Notes under the pieces: generated by a model
What the model was told of the DNA's origin: nothing
Database searches by the model: none
Seen by the model: the letters and a program-made list of their open reading frames with translations, nothing else
Shown: positions 46,452 to 55,485 of the stretch, one piece after another
How the letters are laid out: the number at the start of each line of letters is the position of its first letter
Numbering within the stretch: position 1 is the first letter of the stretch
Program-made: the position numbers and the translations under genes
NCBI RefSeq assembly: GCF_001939115.1
Contig: NZ_MQTZ01000042.1
Coordinates: forward strand, 1 to 64,000
Direction: 5' to 3'
Source of the DNA: Leptolyngbya sp. 'hensonii'
GTDB lineage: Bacteria > Cyanobacteriota > Cyanobacteriia > GCF-001939115
DNA: 64,000 nucleotides

Positions 46452-47795
46452 ATGGGGGAGGTGATTATTCTGCGGGTCAAAACTGTGACGTTTAAGCTTG
46501 GTTTACTGGGTCTGGGAACCGTTGGTACAGGGACAGCTCAAATCCTGCTCGATCCGGCACAGCGGCATCCATTGCTGCAAGAACTGGAAATTCATCGGGT
46601 TGGTGTGAGATCCCTCGATCGTCCCCGTGCCCTGGAACTCTCCCCCTCTCTTCTGACTACAGACCTGGAGGCAATCGTCACCGATCCCGCTGTCGAGATT
46701 GTCGTCGAAGTCATGGGTGGTCTGGAGCCTGCTCGCTCCCTAATTTTGCAGGCGATCGCCCATGGTAAGCATGTGGTCACAGCCAATAAGGCTGTCATTG
46801 CTCGCTTTGGGGATGAGATTTTTACAGCAGCGAATCAGGCCGGAGTCTATGTTTTGCTGGAAGCTGCGGTCGGGGGTGGCATTCCTATCATCCAACCCCT
46901 GAAACAGTCCTTGGGGGTCAACCGAATTCAGGCTGTCACTGGGATTGTCAATGGCACTACCAATTACATCCTGACCCGCATGCAGCAGGAAGGGGCCGAT
47001 TTTGGCGAAGTCCTGGCTGAGGCCCAGCGGTTGGGCTACGCTGAGGCTGACCCAACTGCTGATGTGGATGGCCTGGATGCAGCGGATAAAATTGCCATTC
47101 TGGCCTCTCTGGCCTTCGGAGGTCGGATCAAGCTGCAGGATGTCTACTGCGAAGGCATCAGCCGGATCACGGCGGCAGATATCACCTACGCCGATCGCCT
47201 GGGCTTTGTCATCAAACTACTGGCCGTTGCCCGACGGAATGATGCCCCTGGCACAGAGGATACCCTCCAGATCAGGGTCCATCCGACGCTGGTTCCGAAG
47301 GAGCATCCCTTGGCCAGTATTCACGATGTGTTTAACGCCATTCTGGTGGAGGGGGATCCGATCGGCCAGGTGATGTTCTTCGGTCGGGGTGCCGGGGCTG
47401 GCCCCACGGCCAGTGCCGTGGTTTCCGATATTCTCAGTATTACCGCGCTGCTGAAATCCACAGGCAAGACTTCAGGAGGAGCCCATCCTTTGCTGGCCTG
47501 CTCCCACCAGCACTACTGTACCGTGGCCCCGATCGAGGATCTGGTCACCCGGTTTTATGCGCGCTTCCTGACTCAGGATTATCCAGGGGTGATTGGCAAG
47601 CTGGGCACCTGCTTTGGCGATCGGGATGTTAGTTTGGAGTCAGTTGTCCAGATCGGCTTTCAGAACGATATGGCAGAGATCGTAGTCGTAACCCACGATG
47701 TTCGAGAGGGAAATTTCCGCAGTGCCCTGGACGCCATTCGCACCTTACCGACCATCAAGGAAATTCCCAGCGTATTGCGGGTGCTGCAACATTAA
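46452..47795 (+). CDS. hom: Homoserine dehydrogenase
   Basis: NAD(P)-dependent reduction of aspartate semialdehyde to homoserine, on the path to threonine and methionine. The Rossmann motif GLLGLGTVGTGTAQIL opens the protein, NGTTNYILTRM and the active-site segment EADPTADVDGLDAADK are conserved, and a C-terminal ACT domain (from about 365) suggests feedback by threonine. The ATG at 46452 gives 447 residues; GTG at 46485 would trim eleven. The stop interlocks with the KDPG aldolase stop in TTAA (47792-47795). Nearby start-region bases GGAGGTGAT are discussed separately. Confidence 0.94.
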   Translation: MGEVIILRVKTVTFKLGLLGLGTVGTGTAQILLDPAQRHPLLQELEIHRVGVRSLDRPRALELSPSLLTTDLEAIVTDPAVEIVVEVMGGLEPARSLILQAIAHGKHVVTANKAVIARFGDEIFTAANQAGVYVLLEAAVGGGIPIIQPLKQSLGVNRIQAVTGIVNGTTNYILTRMQQEGADFGEVLAEAQRLGYAEADPTADVDGLDAADKIAILASLAFGGRIKLQDVYCEGISRITAADITYADRLGFVIKLLAVARRNDAPGTEDTLQIRVHPTLVPKEHPLASIHDVFNAILVEGDPIGQVMFFGRGAGAGPTASAVVSDILSITALLKSTGKTSGGAHPLLACSHQHYCTVAPIEDLVTRFYARFLTQDYPGVIGKLGTCFGDRDVSLESVVQIGFQNDMAEIVVVTHDVREGNFRSALDAIRTLPTIKEIPSVLRVLQH

Positions 47796-48463
47796 TCCCA
47801 CCCCGTAGGGGGCCGATTCATCCCGTCCCGGATATGGGTCATCAGAGTTGTCGCCCTAGCCTGGACTATATCCCAATCGCCTGTCTGGATGGCGGTGCGG
47901 GGAAACAAATCCCCTGCCAGACCCACCGCCACCGCCCCCGCGCGCAGAAGCTCCGGGGTATTTGCGATCGTGACGCCCCCAGTTGGGATCAGGGGAATCT
48001 GCCCCAGGGGGCCTTGTAGCGCGGTGATGTAGGCTGAGCCCCCAACAGCCTGGATTGGAAAAACTTTGACACAGGCGGCTCCGGCCTGCCAGGCAGTCAT
48101 AATTTCTGTCGGGGAGAGGGCACCGGGAATCATGGGAATCCCGGCAGCACCTGCCCGCTGAATCAATTCCGGGCTGGTATGGGGTGTGAAGAGAAACTGG
48201 GCCCCGGCGGCGATCGCCTCCTGCATGTCTGCCAGGGTGAGCAGGGTTCCGGCTCCGATTAGGCAATGGGGCAGATCTTGACGGAGTTGGGCAATCAGGT
48301 CAGTCGGTCGATCGCCATTCCAGGTAATTTCGATCAACCCCATGCCCCCAGCCGCAACCGCCCTGGCCATCTGGTGTCCCAACTGCAGGTGCGGCGATCG
48401 AATCACAGCAAAGGCACGGTAGCGCTGGACCAGGTCTAACCAATTGCTGCTTACCATGCTCAA
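47792..48463 (-). CDS. eda: KDPG/KHG aldolase
   Basis: Class I aldolase splitting 2-keto-3-deoxy-6-phosphogluconate into pyruvate and glyceraldehyde 3-phosphate (Entner-Doudoroff), or 4-hydroxy-2-oxoglutarate. 223 residues. The Schiff-base Lys is in CVKVFPIQAVGG and the catalytic Glu in LIEITWNGDRP. No edd gene is in the window, but ED function in cyanobacteria has been proposed. It converges with hom, sharing 4 bp. The lspA stop codon lies 9 bp upstream, so lspA and eda probably share a transcript. Confidence 0.92.
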   Translation of the reverse strand: MSMVSSNWLDLVQRYRAFAVIRSPHLQLGHQMARAVAAGGMGLIEITWNGDRPTDLIAQLRQDLPHCLIGAGTLLTLADMQEAIAAGAQFLFTPHTSPELIQRAGAAGIPMIPGALSPTEIMTAWQAGAACVKVFPIQAVGGSAYITALQGPLGQIPLIPTGGVTIANTPELLRAGAVAVGLAGDLFPRTAIQTGDWDIVQARATTLMTHIRDGMNRPPTGWD

Positions 48464-48472
48464 CCTGGCGAA

Positions 48473-48973
48473 CTAGAGGTCACGATCGGGATCGGACCCA
48501 GGTTTGCCGGATGCAGGAACCCGCACAAAAGCACTGATCAGCAAACAGGCAATCCCAATATTGATGGACACATCAGCCAGATTGAAAATGGGGAAGTTAA
48601 TCCATTTGAAGTGTAGAAAATCCACCACGGCACCACTCAGAAAGCGATCGATCCCGTTCCCCATGGCTCCCCCCAGGATCAAACCATAGCCAGCCTGTTC
48701 CCAACGGCCCATGCGGGGACCAAACCAGGCCAGGGCCATTAAGGCCAAACTGACTCCCAGGGAAAGCCACCGTAACCATGAGCCTCCCCCACTAAACAGG
48801 CTAAACGCTGCCCCCGTGTTCGTGGCATAGGTTAGATGGAAGACTTCTGGCCAGAGGGACCATCCCTCTTTGAGCGGTTTCAAAGCCTGAATCGCCCAAT
48901 CTTTGCTGACGCGATCCAGGATCAGGCTCATCAAGGCGGCTATCCAGAAGAACTGGTTTTTCACTTTCATCAT
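48473..48973 (-). CDS. lspA: Lipoprotein signal peptidase (signal peptidase II)
   Basis: Membrane aspartyl protease that cleaves the signal peptides of diacylated prolipoproteins. 166 residues from the ATG at 48973 (a TTG at 48982 would add three). Four membrane helices; catalytic aspartates are in GNGIDRFLSG and NLADVSINIG, and the conserved NTGAAFSLF segment precedes. The C-terminal tail is polar. The eda gene follows with 9 bp between them. Confidence 0.93.
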   Translation of the reverse strand: MMKVKNQFFWIAALMSLILDRVSKDWAIQALKPLKEGWSLWPEVFHLTYATNTGAAFSLFSGGGSWLRWLSLGVSLALMALAWFGPRMGRWEQAGYGLILGGAMGNGIDRFLSGAVVDFLHFKWINFPIFNLADVSINIGIACLLISAFVRVPASGKPGSDPDRDL

Positions 48974-49033
48974 CACGAGCAATAGGCAGCAGGACGTAGA
49001 GGCATATTCATCCTATCGTCTATTGTCGATCGC

Positions 49034-49627
49034 CTAATAAAACATCAATCGGCGCATGGCATAGGCTAGAACAGCGACGGCACAGGTCACCGCCAGATGG
49101 CCAGGAATGTGATAAACGGAATGCATAAACAGGGAGTCTAGCAAAGAAGGGGCAAATTTATTAAACCAGTGAAAGGCATGCCCCAGCATCAAATAGCTGA
49201 TCCCCGTGAGATGAATCGCCAGCAAACCACAGAGACAACTGAAACAGAGCGATTCGAGCTTGGGCGGAGCCAGGAAGGCGATCGACCCACAGATCCAGGC
49301 TCCAGGGAGGAACCCCAACAGGTAACCGAAGGTGGGGTCTTGATAGGAGTTCAACCCACCGCCACCCGTAAAGACCGGAAAACCCGATAACCCCAAAGCC
49401 AGATAAGCAATCTGAGACAGGGCTCCAGCATTTCTGCCCCCCATACAACCCACCAGTAAGACTGCACCAATCTGATAGGTGACACCCAAAGGATAAGCCT
49501 GCAGGCCATGATGACCCCATTCCCAGGGAGGACTGGTAATGAATGCCTGCAAAAAAGTGCCGATAATTGTAAGGATCAACCCAATGAAAGCCCAGAGCAG
49601 TTCAATGGGAACAGCGACCATTGACAT
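49034..49627 (-). CDS. bioY: Biotin transporter substrate-binding (S) component BioY
   Basis: Membrane S-component of an ECF-type biotin importer, or a solitary BioY. 197 residues from the ATG at 49627; a second ATG is at 49621. The longer frame (to 49792) would add 55 residues with no membrane-protein character. Six predicted membrane helices; GLNSYQDPTFGYLLGFLPGAWICG and SGFPVFTGGGG are typical. No bioM/bioN is near. bioD lies 13 kb away, so biotin can probably be both made and imported. Confidence 0.85.
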   Translation of the reverse strand: MSMVAVPIELLWAFIGLILTIIGTFLQAFITSPPWEWGHHGLQAYPLGVTYQIGAVLLVGCMGGRNAGALSQIAYLALGLSGFPVFTGGGGLNSYQDPTFGYLLGFLPGAWICGSIAFLAPPKLESLCFSCLCGLLAIHLTGISYLMLGHAFHWFNKFAPSLLDSLFMHSVYHIPGHLAVTCAVAVLAYAMRRLMFY

Positions 49628-49909
49628 CGACTTGCCAGAGAGAGAGGTCAGGTGAAAACCGGCCACAAGACCGCTTAAATCGAAGGCTATTATAAAGTGT
49701 TGGCATTCTATCACCTTCTTTTGCAGGAAGCCCACAAACTCAGGTATAGAAAAGAACACCATCATCCTTCTGCGCCCTATTGTTACAGGCATAGGCGTGA
49801 AACGCTGTCCTGAGATCCCAGATAGAAATCCAGCATCGATCGTTAACCTTTGCTTAAGCTCTGCCCTCCTAAAATTAAGCTGAAATCAACCCTATTTCCA
49901 TCGCCCATC

Positions 49910-52054
49910 ATGCCCAGATTAAAAAAGATCCCTGCAGAAATTAGCTTGAGTGATCCACAATACTATTTCAATCGGGAGTTGAGCTGGCTGGAATTTAACA
50001 ATCGGGTGCTCCACGAAGCCTTTGATCCCAGAACCCGATTGCTGGAGCGGTTGAAATTCCTGGCGATTTTTAGTGCCAATCTGGACGAGTATTTCATGGT
50101 CAGGGTCTCGGCACTCAAGGAGCAGGTGGCAGCGCAGATCAGTCAGCTCAGTCCGGATGGGAAAACACCCCAGGAGCAACTGGACCTGATCAGCCAGCGG
50201 TTACGGCCCATGATTACCCAACAGCATCAACATTTTGAAAAGGCCCTGCGGCCTCAACTGGCCCACCACGGGATTCATCTGCTGGACTATATGGATCTCA
50301 CCCAGGAACAGCGTCTGTATCTGCAGCAATATTACGAGGAGCAGATTTTTCCAGTGCTGACCCCTCTGGCGGTGGATCCGGGCCATCCCTTTCCCCACAT
50401 GTCCAACCTCAGTTTGAGCCTTGCAGTTGTGGTCAAAGATCCGAAAACTGAGGAAGAATTATTCGCACGGGTGAAAGTTCCCAATATTTTGCCCCGCTTT
50501 ATTGCCCTCCCGGAGCAACTGCGCCTGTATCATCAGGATAGCCCTGCCATCTGGACAGGTGTGCCCCTGGAGCAGGTGATTGCCCATAACCTGGAAAGCT
50601 TATTTTCTGGCATGCATATCCAGGAATGCTACCCTTTCCGCATCACCAGGGACGCCGATTTTGAGCTAGAAGAAGACGAAGCCGATGACCTGATGCTGGC
50701 GATCGAAGAAAATATCCGCAGACGTCGGATTGGGGGCTCCGTTGTGCGCATGGAAGTCCAGGCTTCTATGCCAGAGTCTGTCCGGGAACTGCTGCGGCAG
50801 GAGTTGGACCTGCAACCCAACGATGTCTATGAAGTGAACGGGTTGCTGGACCTGAAAGGACTGTTCTCCTTCATGGGTCTGCCGGTGCCAGACCTGAAAG
50901 ATCTCGATTGGAAGTCCGTGGTTCATCCCCGCCTGCGTCGCATCGCCGAACCGGTTCTGGATGGTTCTAGCACGGCAGAAGAACGGGAAGACTTCTTTGC
51001 GGCCATCCGTAAAGGGGATATTTTGGTCCACCATCCTTATCATTCTTTTTCCAAATCAGTCCAGCGATTTATTACGGCAGCAGCTTATGACCCGCATGTT
51101 CTGGCCATTAAGATGACCCTTTACAGAACCTCAGGAGATTCTCCGATCGTCAATGCTCTGATCGCTGCTGCCGAGAATGGTAAACAGGTGGCGGTTCTGG
51201 TTGAACTGAAAGCCCGGTTTGATGAGGAGAATAATATCAACTGGGCTCGCAAACTGGAAAAAACCGGGGTTCATGTGGTCTACGGTCTGGTAGGGCTGAA
51301 GACCCATACAAAAACGGTCCTTGTTGTCCGCCGGGAGGACCATGGTATCCATCGTTATGTGCACATTGGCACTGGCAATTACAATCCCAAAACGGCCCGT
51401 CTATATACAGATCTGGGATTATTCAGTTGCCGAGAGGAATTAGGAGCAGATTTGACTGATCTGTTCAACTATCTGACCGGCTATTCCCGACAACAGTCCT
51501 ACCGCAAGTTACTGGTGGCCCCGGTCAATCTCCGAGATCGCATGTTGGCTCTAATCCATCGAGAAATCGACCATGCCCAGAATGGCCATACGGGCAGGAT
51601 TATTGCCAAGATGAACTCTTTGGTAGACCCCCAAATCGTTGCCAGTCTCTACAAAGCATCCCAGGCAGGGGTGCAAATTGATCTGATTATTCGCGGTATC
51701 TGTTGCCTGCGACCTGGTTTGGAGGGAATTAGCGACAATATTCGGGTCATCAGCATTATTGGCCGCTTTCTGGAACACTCGCGCATCTTTTATTTCTATA
51801 ACCAGGGCCAGGAGGAAATCTTCATCGGCAGTGCTGACTGGATGCCCCGTAACCTGGATCGTCGGGTTGAAGCGGTTGTCCCGATCGAAGAACCCGATTT
51901 AATCAAGGACCTGCAGGAAATTCTGGGTATCATGCTGGCGGATAATCGTCAGGCCTGGGAATTACAGTCTGATGGGCGCTATCTGCAACGCAGCCCAGAA
52001 GGGGGGGCTCCTGATTTAGGCACACACCGCGTGCTGATGGAGACGGTTCAGTAA
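49910..52054 (+). CDS. ppk1: Polyphosphate kinase 1
   Basis: Makes inorganic polyphosphate from ATP, reversibly. The ATG at 49910 gives 714 residues, normal for PPK1; the frame open from 49850 adds a 20-residue stretch with no conservation. The N-terminal domain (YYFNRELSWLEFNNRVLHEA), the head domain, and the two catalytic C-terminal domains are recognisable: RYVHIGTGNYNPKTARLYTDLGLF carries the autophosphorylated His, and HSRIFYFYNQGQEEIFIGSADWMPRNLDRR is the second conserved block. Single gene with no pho regulon neighbour seen. Confidence 0.95.
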   Translation: MPRLKKIPAEISLSDPQYYFNRELSWLEFNNRVLHEAFDPRTRLLERLKFLAIFSANLDEYFMVRVSALKEQVAAQISQLSPDGKTPQEQLDLISQRLRPMITQQHQHFEKALRPQLAHHGIHLLDYMDLTQEQRLYLQQYYEEQIFPVLTPLAVDPGHPFPHMSNLSLSLAVVVKDPKTEEELFARVKVPNILPRFIALPEQLRLYHQDSPAIWTGVPLEQVIAHNLESLFSGMHIQECYPFRITRDADFELEEDEADDLMLAIEENIRRRRIGGSVVRMEVQASMPESVRELLRQELDLQPNDVYEVNGLLDLKGLFSFMGLPVPDLKDLDWKSVVHPRLRRIAEPVLDGSSTAEEREDFFAAIRKGDILVHHPYHSFSKSVQRFITAAAYDPHVLAIKMTLYRTSGDSPIVNALIAAAENGKQVAVLVELKARFDEENNINWARKLEKTGVHVVYGLVGLKTHTKTVLVVRREDHGIHRYVHIGTGNYNPKTARLYTDLGLFSCREELGADLTDLFNYLTGYSRQQSYRKLLVAPVNLRDRMLALIHREIDHAQNGHTGRIIAKMNSLVDPQIVASLYKASQAGVQIDLIIRGICCLRPGLEGISDNIRVISIIGRFLEHSRIFYFYNQGQEEIFIGSADWMPRNLDRRVEAVVPIEEPDLIKDLQEILGIMLADNRQAWELQSDGRYLQRSPEGGAPDLGTHRVLMETVQ

Positions 52055-52112
52055 GTTGGTCATGGGCCATTTGCCATTGGGACTGTTGGCACCGATGACC
52101 CATAACCCATGA

Positions 52113-52298
52113 CTAATTGTTATCTGCCGTTGGGAAAGTCCGTTTAAATTCGTCAATCAGATCGTCCATTTCTTCCAGAGCCTGATTGACATCAATCCTC
52201 AGAGTGCCCAGGTCTGGTTGTTCTAACAGGCGGACCAGGGTCTCCCGTTTGCTCTCAATTTGGGCAATTTGAATCCGGATTTCTTCTGGCGTCATCAT
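52113..52298 (-). CDS. Small conserved helical protein (61 aa)
   Basis: Starts MMTPEEIRIQIAQIESKRETL and continues as a charged two-helix hairpin, with a second helix ALEEMDDLIDEFKRTFP (about 38-55). No membrane segment or motif. It converges with ppk1 (58 bp between stops). Length and composition suggest a real small protein common in cyanobacteria, but I do not know its function. Confidence 0.6.
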   Translation of the reverse strand: MMTPEEIRIQIAQIESKRETLVRLLEQPDLGTLRIDVNQALEEMDDLIDEFKRTFPTADNN

Positions 52299-52598
52299 GA
52301 GTCACTATTGCAATTAGCAGAGGTTAGCAGAGGTGGTCACAGCGTTGATGTGACTTTTATCTTCGGGCGACTGTTGCCCGTCCCTGGGAAAAAGTGAGAT
52401 ATCCCCTAAAGCACTTTATCGCATTCAACCCATGCAGAAAAGCATGAAGTCCAGGCTCTCACGATCGAGGTTTCATCCTCTTGCGGCCAAACGGATGATT
52501 TCATCCACAGCCCACCATCCGGAGCCCCGGTGTATTTCTGATGTCTGTATCCTGTATCCTTAATCGAGAGGTTGGTCTATGAAGGTTATATCCCGCTT
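52299..52598. other. Gap upstream of the DUF2854 gene
   Basis: 300 bp with no gene or strong structure. It holds a short tandem motif, TTAGCAGAGG, twice at 52315-52334. It must include the promoters of the two divergent genes. Confidence 0.45.
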
Positions 52599-53156
52599 AT
52601 GCTGCGTCAAACTTCGTTAGGGACTTTAGGACTGTGGATTGGAGGGGTTCTGACCATTGTAGGGGTGGCGGCTTATATCACAGATAACGCAACCCTGAAC
52701 TTGGCGGGTTTCTTCTACGGTATTCCGCTGCTGCTGGGGGGGTTAGCCTTGAAGGCTGGCGAACTTAAACCCATCCCTTACACCCAACCGACCTCCCCAG
52801 AAGTTGCAGCCCTGCGCGATCGGCAGGCCACCGTCACGCAGAACCAGATTCGCCTAGACGTGACGCGCTATCGCTATGGCCAATCGGCTCACCTGGATAG
52901 CTCGCTGCAACATCTGGGGCTTAGACCAACAGAGCAAGAACGGCCTGTGCTCCAGGGGATATGGGAAACCAATGTGAATGGTGACTATGCCCTTCTGTTG
53001 CAATTTGATTCCCCCTTTATTACCCTGGAAACCTGGCAGCAGAAGCGAGAGAAAATGGAAAAATTTTTTGGTCCTGATTTACGGGTTGAGATTACCCAGC
53101 CTGCCGATCAAAAAATTGAACTGGCTTTGATTGCAACTCCTAAGACGGATGCTTAA
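52599..53156 (+). CDS. DUF2854 family membrane protein
   Basis: 185 residues from the ATG at 52599 (the TTG at 52572 would add nine). Two membrane helices in the N-terminal half (about 7-28 and 33-50), then a soluble domain with TSPEVAALRDRQATVTQNQIRLDVTRYRYGQ, conserved as far as I recall in cyanobacteria and plastid-related proteins. Likely thylakoid or plasma membrane by inference. Function unknown. Its stop interlocks with the next gene (TTAA at 53153-53156). Confidence 0.75.
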   Translation: MLRQTSLGTLGLWIGGVLTIVGVAAYITDNATLNLAGFFYGIPLLLGGLALKAGELKPIPYTQPTSPEVAALRDRQATVTQNQIRLDVTRYRYGQSAHLDSSLQHLGLRPTEQERPVLQGIWETNVNGDYALLLQFDSPFITLETWQQKREKMEKFFGPDLRVEITQPADQKIELALIATPKTDA

Positions 53157-54187
53157 CCTTCTCGTTGCCCTTCAGACAGGGGGGGGGCAGGGCTAGCCAG
53201 CCGGGAGGTCATGGGCTCAGGGATAGGCACCAGATCATCGATCGAGGGTTTACGAAATCGCCACCGCAAAGCTTTAGCAGCAGTTCTGGGGACGCCATAG
53301 AGCTTACTGATAAAAAGATTCCAGAGATAACCGTACTGTGGAAAGGTTTTGACCAGGAGCACATCGGTCACAACATGAAACCGCGGTGGTTTGAGCACAG
53401 CAGGCTTGTCAATATAGCGAATTTGTTCTGCCCCAGGCAGCCAGTGACCTATGGTTAGATCCTTCTGGAAGAATTTGGCCTGGACAAACAACCCCATGAG
53501 TCGATCGAACCCGGAGAAGGGAATCCAAGTCAAGGGGCCTAGCAGTTTGCTCCCCTGAGCCAGATCGGGCAGAGCCTGCTGGACTAACGTATTGCGCCAG
53601 ACCACATTGTTGAAATTTTCAAAATGATAACCTTCATTATCAGTTCTCTCGGTCAGGGGCCAGAGCAACAGCTTCAGATTCAGAGGTTTGTCCAGAGGGG
53701 AGATCGGCACTTCCAGCAACCCTGTAAATTGCCCTTGCTGGTAAGGATAGGGATTTTCTGGGGTTTTTCGATCAACATTCAACGAGTTAATATCAGGGGT
53801 GGGAGCCCAATTTTGGTAAATCCGGGCTTCTTCTCGAAAATCAATCACGGCTTTTTTAAGTCTGAGAATCCAGCTCTCTGGAAATCGGTTGAAGTACTGG
53901 ACTGTCAGATCCACCACATCAGGATGAACCAGATCATCATCATCCAGCGCCAGAACATAGTCCCCTGAAGCGTTGAGCAATGCTACAAAGCGCTGCATCA
54001 TCTCACCCTTGAACGGACTCGTTATCAGCTTCACCCGACTATCTTCAATGGGTCGAATCCTGTTGTTGGGGGGGTAAACCATCACGAATTCAACTGCACC
54101 CTGCACCTTGAGTAATTGCTCCAGCCAGTAATCAGAAAATTTTCCCAGCGTCGGAGTCACGATCGAGAGGACAGGTTTGTTGTGCAT
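53153..54187 (-). CDS. Family 2-type glycosyltransferase
   Basis: 344 residues. GT-A fold with the N-terminal VLSIVTPTLGKFSDYWLEQLL and the metal-binding ALDDDDLVHPDV (about residues 76-87), which follows the pattern of DxD in GT2. The donor and acceptor are unknown. The C-terminal part (from about 220) has a hydrophobic stretch GFDRLMGLFVQAKF, suggesting peripheral membrane binding. It converges with the DUF2854 gene by interlocking stops; the PRC-barrel gene is 13 bp upstream on the same strand. Probably cell-surface polysaccharide or a glycolipid. Confidence 0.82.
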   Translation of the reverse strand: MHNKPVLSIVTPTLGKFSDYWLEQLLKVQGAVEFVMVYPPNNRIRPIEDSRVKLITSPFKGEMMQRFVALLNASGDYVLALDDDDLVHPDVVDLTVQYFNRFPESWILRLKKAVIDFREEARIYQNWAPTPDINSLNVDRKTPENPYPYQQGQFTGLLEVPISPLDKPLNLKLLLWPLTERTDNEGYHFENFNNVVWRNTLVQQALPDLAQGSKLLGPLTWIPFSGFDRLMGLFVQAKFFQKDLTIGHWLPGAEQIRYIDKPAVLKPPRFHVVTDVLLVKTFPQYGYLWNLFISKLYGVPRTAAKALRWRFRKPSIDDLVPIPEPMTSRLASPAPPLSEGQREG

Positions 54188-54200
54188 AGCCGTTTGACAT

Positions 54201-55211
54201 CTAATACCCTTCTTCTTCGTACTCCGGTGCTTTTTTCTTTTCAGGAATCTTCAATGGCTGACGAGATTCAGCTTCCGAACCCCAGACATCTTCCTCGACA
54301 CTCTCATCAAAGCTTGACTTAACTATCGGATTATTCTCATAATCCTCGTCATAATCGTCTTCATAAGCTTCGTCGTAGTCATCCTCATCGTATTCCTCTT
54401 GAGGATAGCTATCACGATTGGTTGCTGGACTCCAGTTCGAGTCTTCTTCGTAATAATTAGGTTGTGGCTGCTGCTGACGCATCATCCGCTTAGGCGGGGC
54501 TGCTCCAGGCTGCTCCCAGTGATCATCATCCCAGGTTTCCTCTACGGCAGGGCGGGTTGCCCGCATAGGAGGCTGGGATGCCACTTTCTGGGGGGCGGGA
54601 AGTTGACGATCGACCGGTGTGGTGGGGGCGTAGGGCAACTCATCCTCATCCCTTTCCCAGGGCGGTCTGCCAATGCCAACGCGCTCCAGAATGCCAACGG
54701 TTAATTGATTTAGCCGGTCTTCTGCACCCTCAAACACAATCAGGCGATCGGGACCACTGCTGACAATTTCTTCTACCGGCAGTTCATAGGTGCTGATCAC
54801 CTGATCCGGAATCAGGGGCAGACCCAGCTGGGCAATGATCAGGGAGGCCAGCTTGCCGTTCTCCACATCAAATCGGAAGCCCCGTACCCGACCCAGGGGT
54901 TCACCCGTTTCCGTGATCACTTCACTGTTGGTCAGGCTGTTGTAAACATCCACATTGACATCTTCGATTGCATCCTCCGTGTCCACCAGGATGACATCCC
55001 CAATCTGTCGGATGCTGCTGAGGAGCATAAACTTGGGTACACCGGAAACCAGGCCAGAGAGTAGGTTCTCCCGCAGGCTGAGGACGACCACCTCACGCTG
55101 ATCAACATCGACCCATAGTTGACTGACGACCCCCAGACGCTTACCTGTGTCGCGGGTAATGACCTGGGTACCAAGTAGATCAGAGCGTTGCCAGATTTTA
55201 TCGGATGTCAT
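54201..55211 (-). CDS. PRC-barrel domain protein with long acidic tail
   Basis: 336 residues from the ATG at 55211. Two PRC-barrel units, DLLGTQVITRDTGKRLGVVSQLWVDVDQREVVVLSL (about 9-75) and VITETGEPLGRVRGFRFDVENGKLASLII (about 95-165), of the kind found in photosynthetic reaction centre H subunits and RimM. The C-terminal half is low-complexity and acidic: EEYDEDDYDEAYEDDYDEDY at about 275-297. Function unknown. Frame upstream of the ATG (to 55286) is discarded. The glycosyltransferase gene lies 13 bp downstream. Confidence 0.85.
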   Translation of the reverse strand: MTSDKIWQRSDLLGTQVITRDTGKRLGVVSQLWVDVDQREVVVLSLRENLLSGLVSGVPKFMLLSSIRQIGDVILVDTEDAIEDVNVDVYNSLTNSEVITETGEPLGRVRGFRFDVENGKLASLIIAQLGLPLIPDQVISTYELPVEEIVSSGPDRLIVFEGAEDRLNQLTVGILERVGIGRPPWERDEDELPYAPTTPVDRQLPAPQKVASQPPMRATRPAVEETWDDDHWEQPGAAPPKRMMRQQQPQPNYYEEDSNWSPATNRDSYPQEEYDEDDYDEAYEDDYDEDYENNPIVKSSFDESVEEDVWGSEAESRQPLKIPEKKKAPEYEEEGY

Positions 55212-55485
55212 TTCAAGATTGTTAAGAACGCAGAAAGTAGAGTAGAGCCTAATCCAGATATGGTAGCAGGTGTGCACAAAAGGCACTGCAACAAATCCCT
55301 GAGTACAGGTCAGATCATTGTTGAGCGCGATTGCTCACGATTTGACTCAATCGGCTTGATAGAATCCGCAGAGTCAGCATCTTGATCCATTGCATCAGCC
55401 ATAGCTTTAGAAAGCTCGTTCCCATTCTAGCCCCTTATCTGGGAACGAATGGAGGAGAACGTTGAAAGCAATCCTGGTCTGAGGC

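Noticed and set aside
55310-55410. Small minus-strand ORF beginning MADAMDQDADSADS, upstream of the PRC-barrel gene
   Set aside because: About 30 codons, no RBS or family; likely chance.
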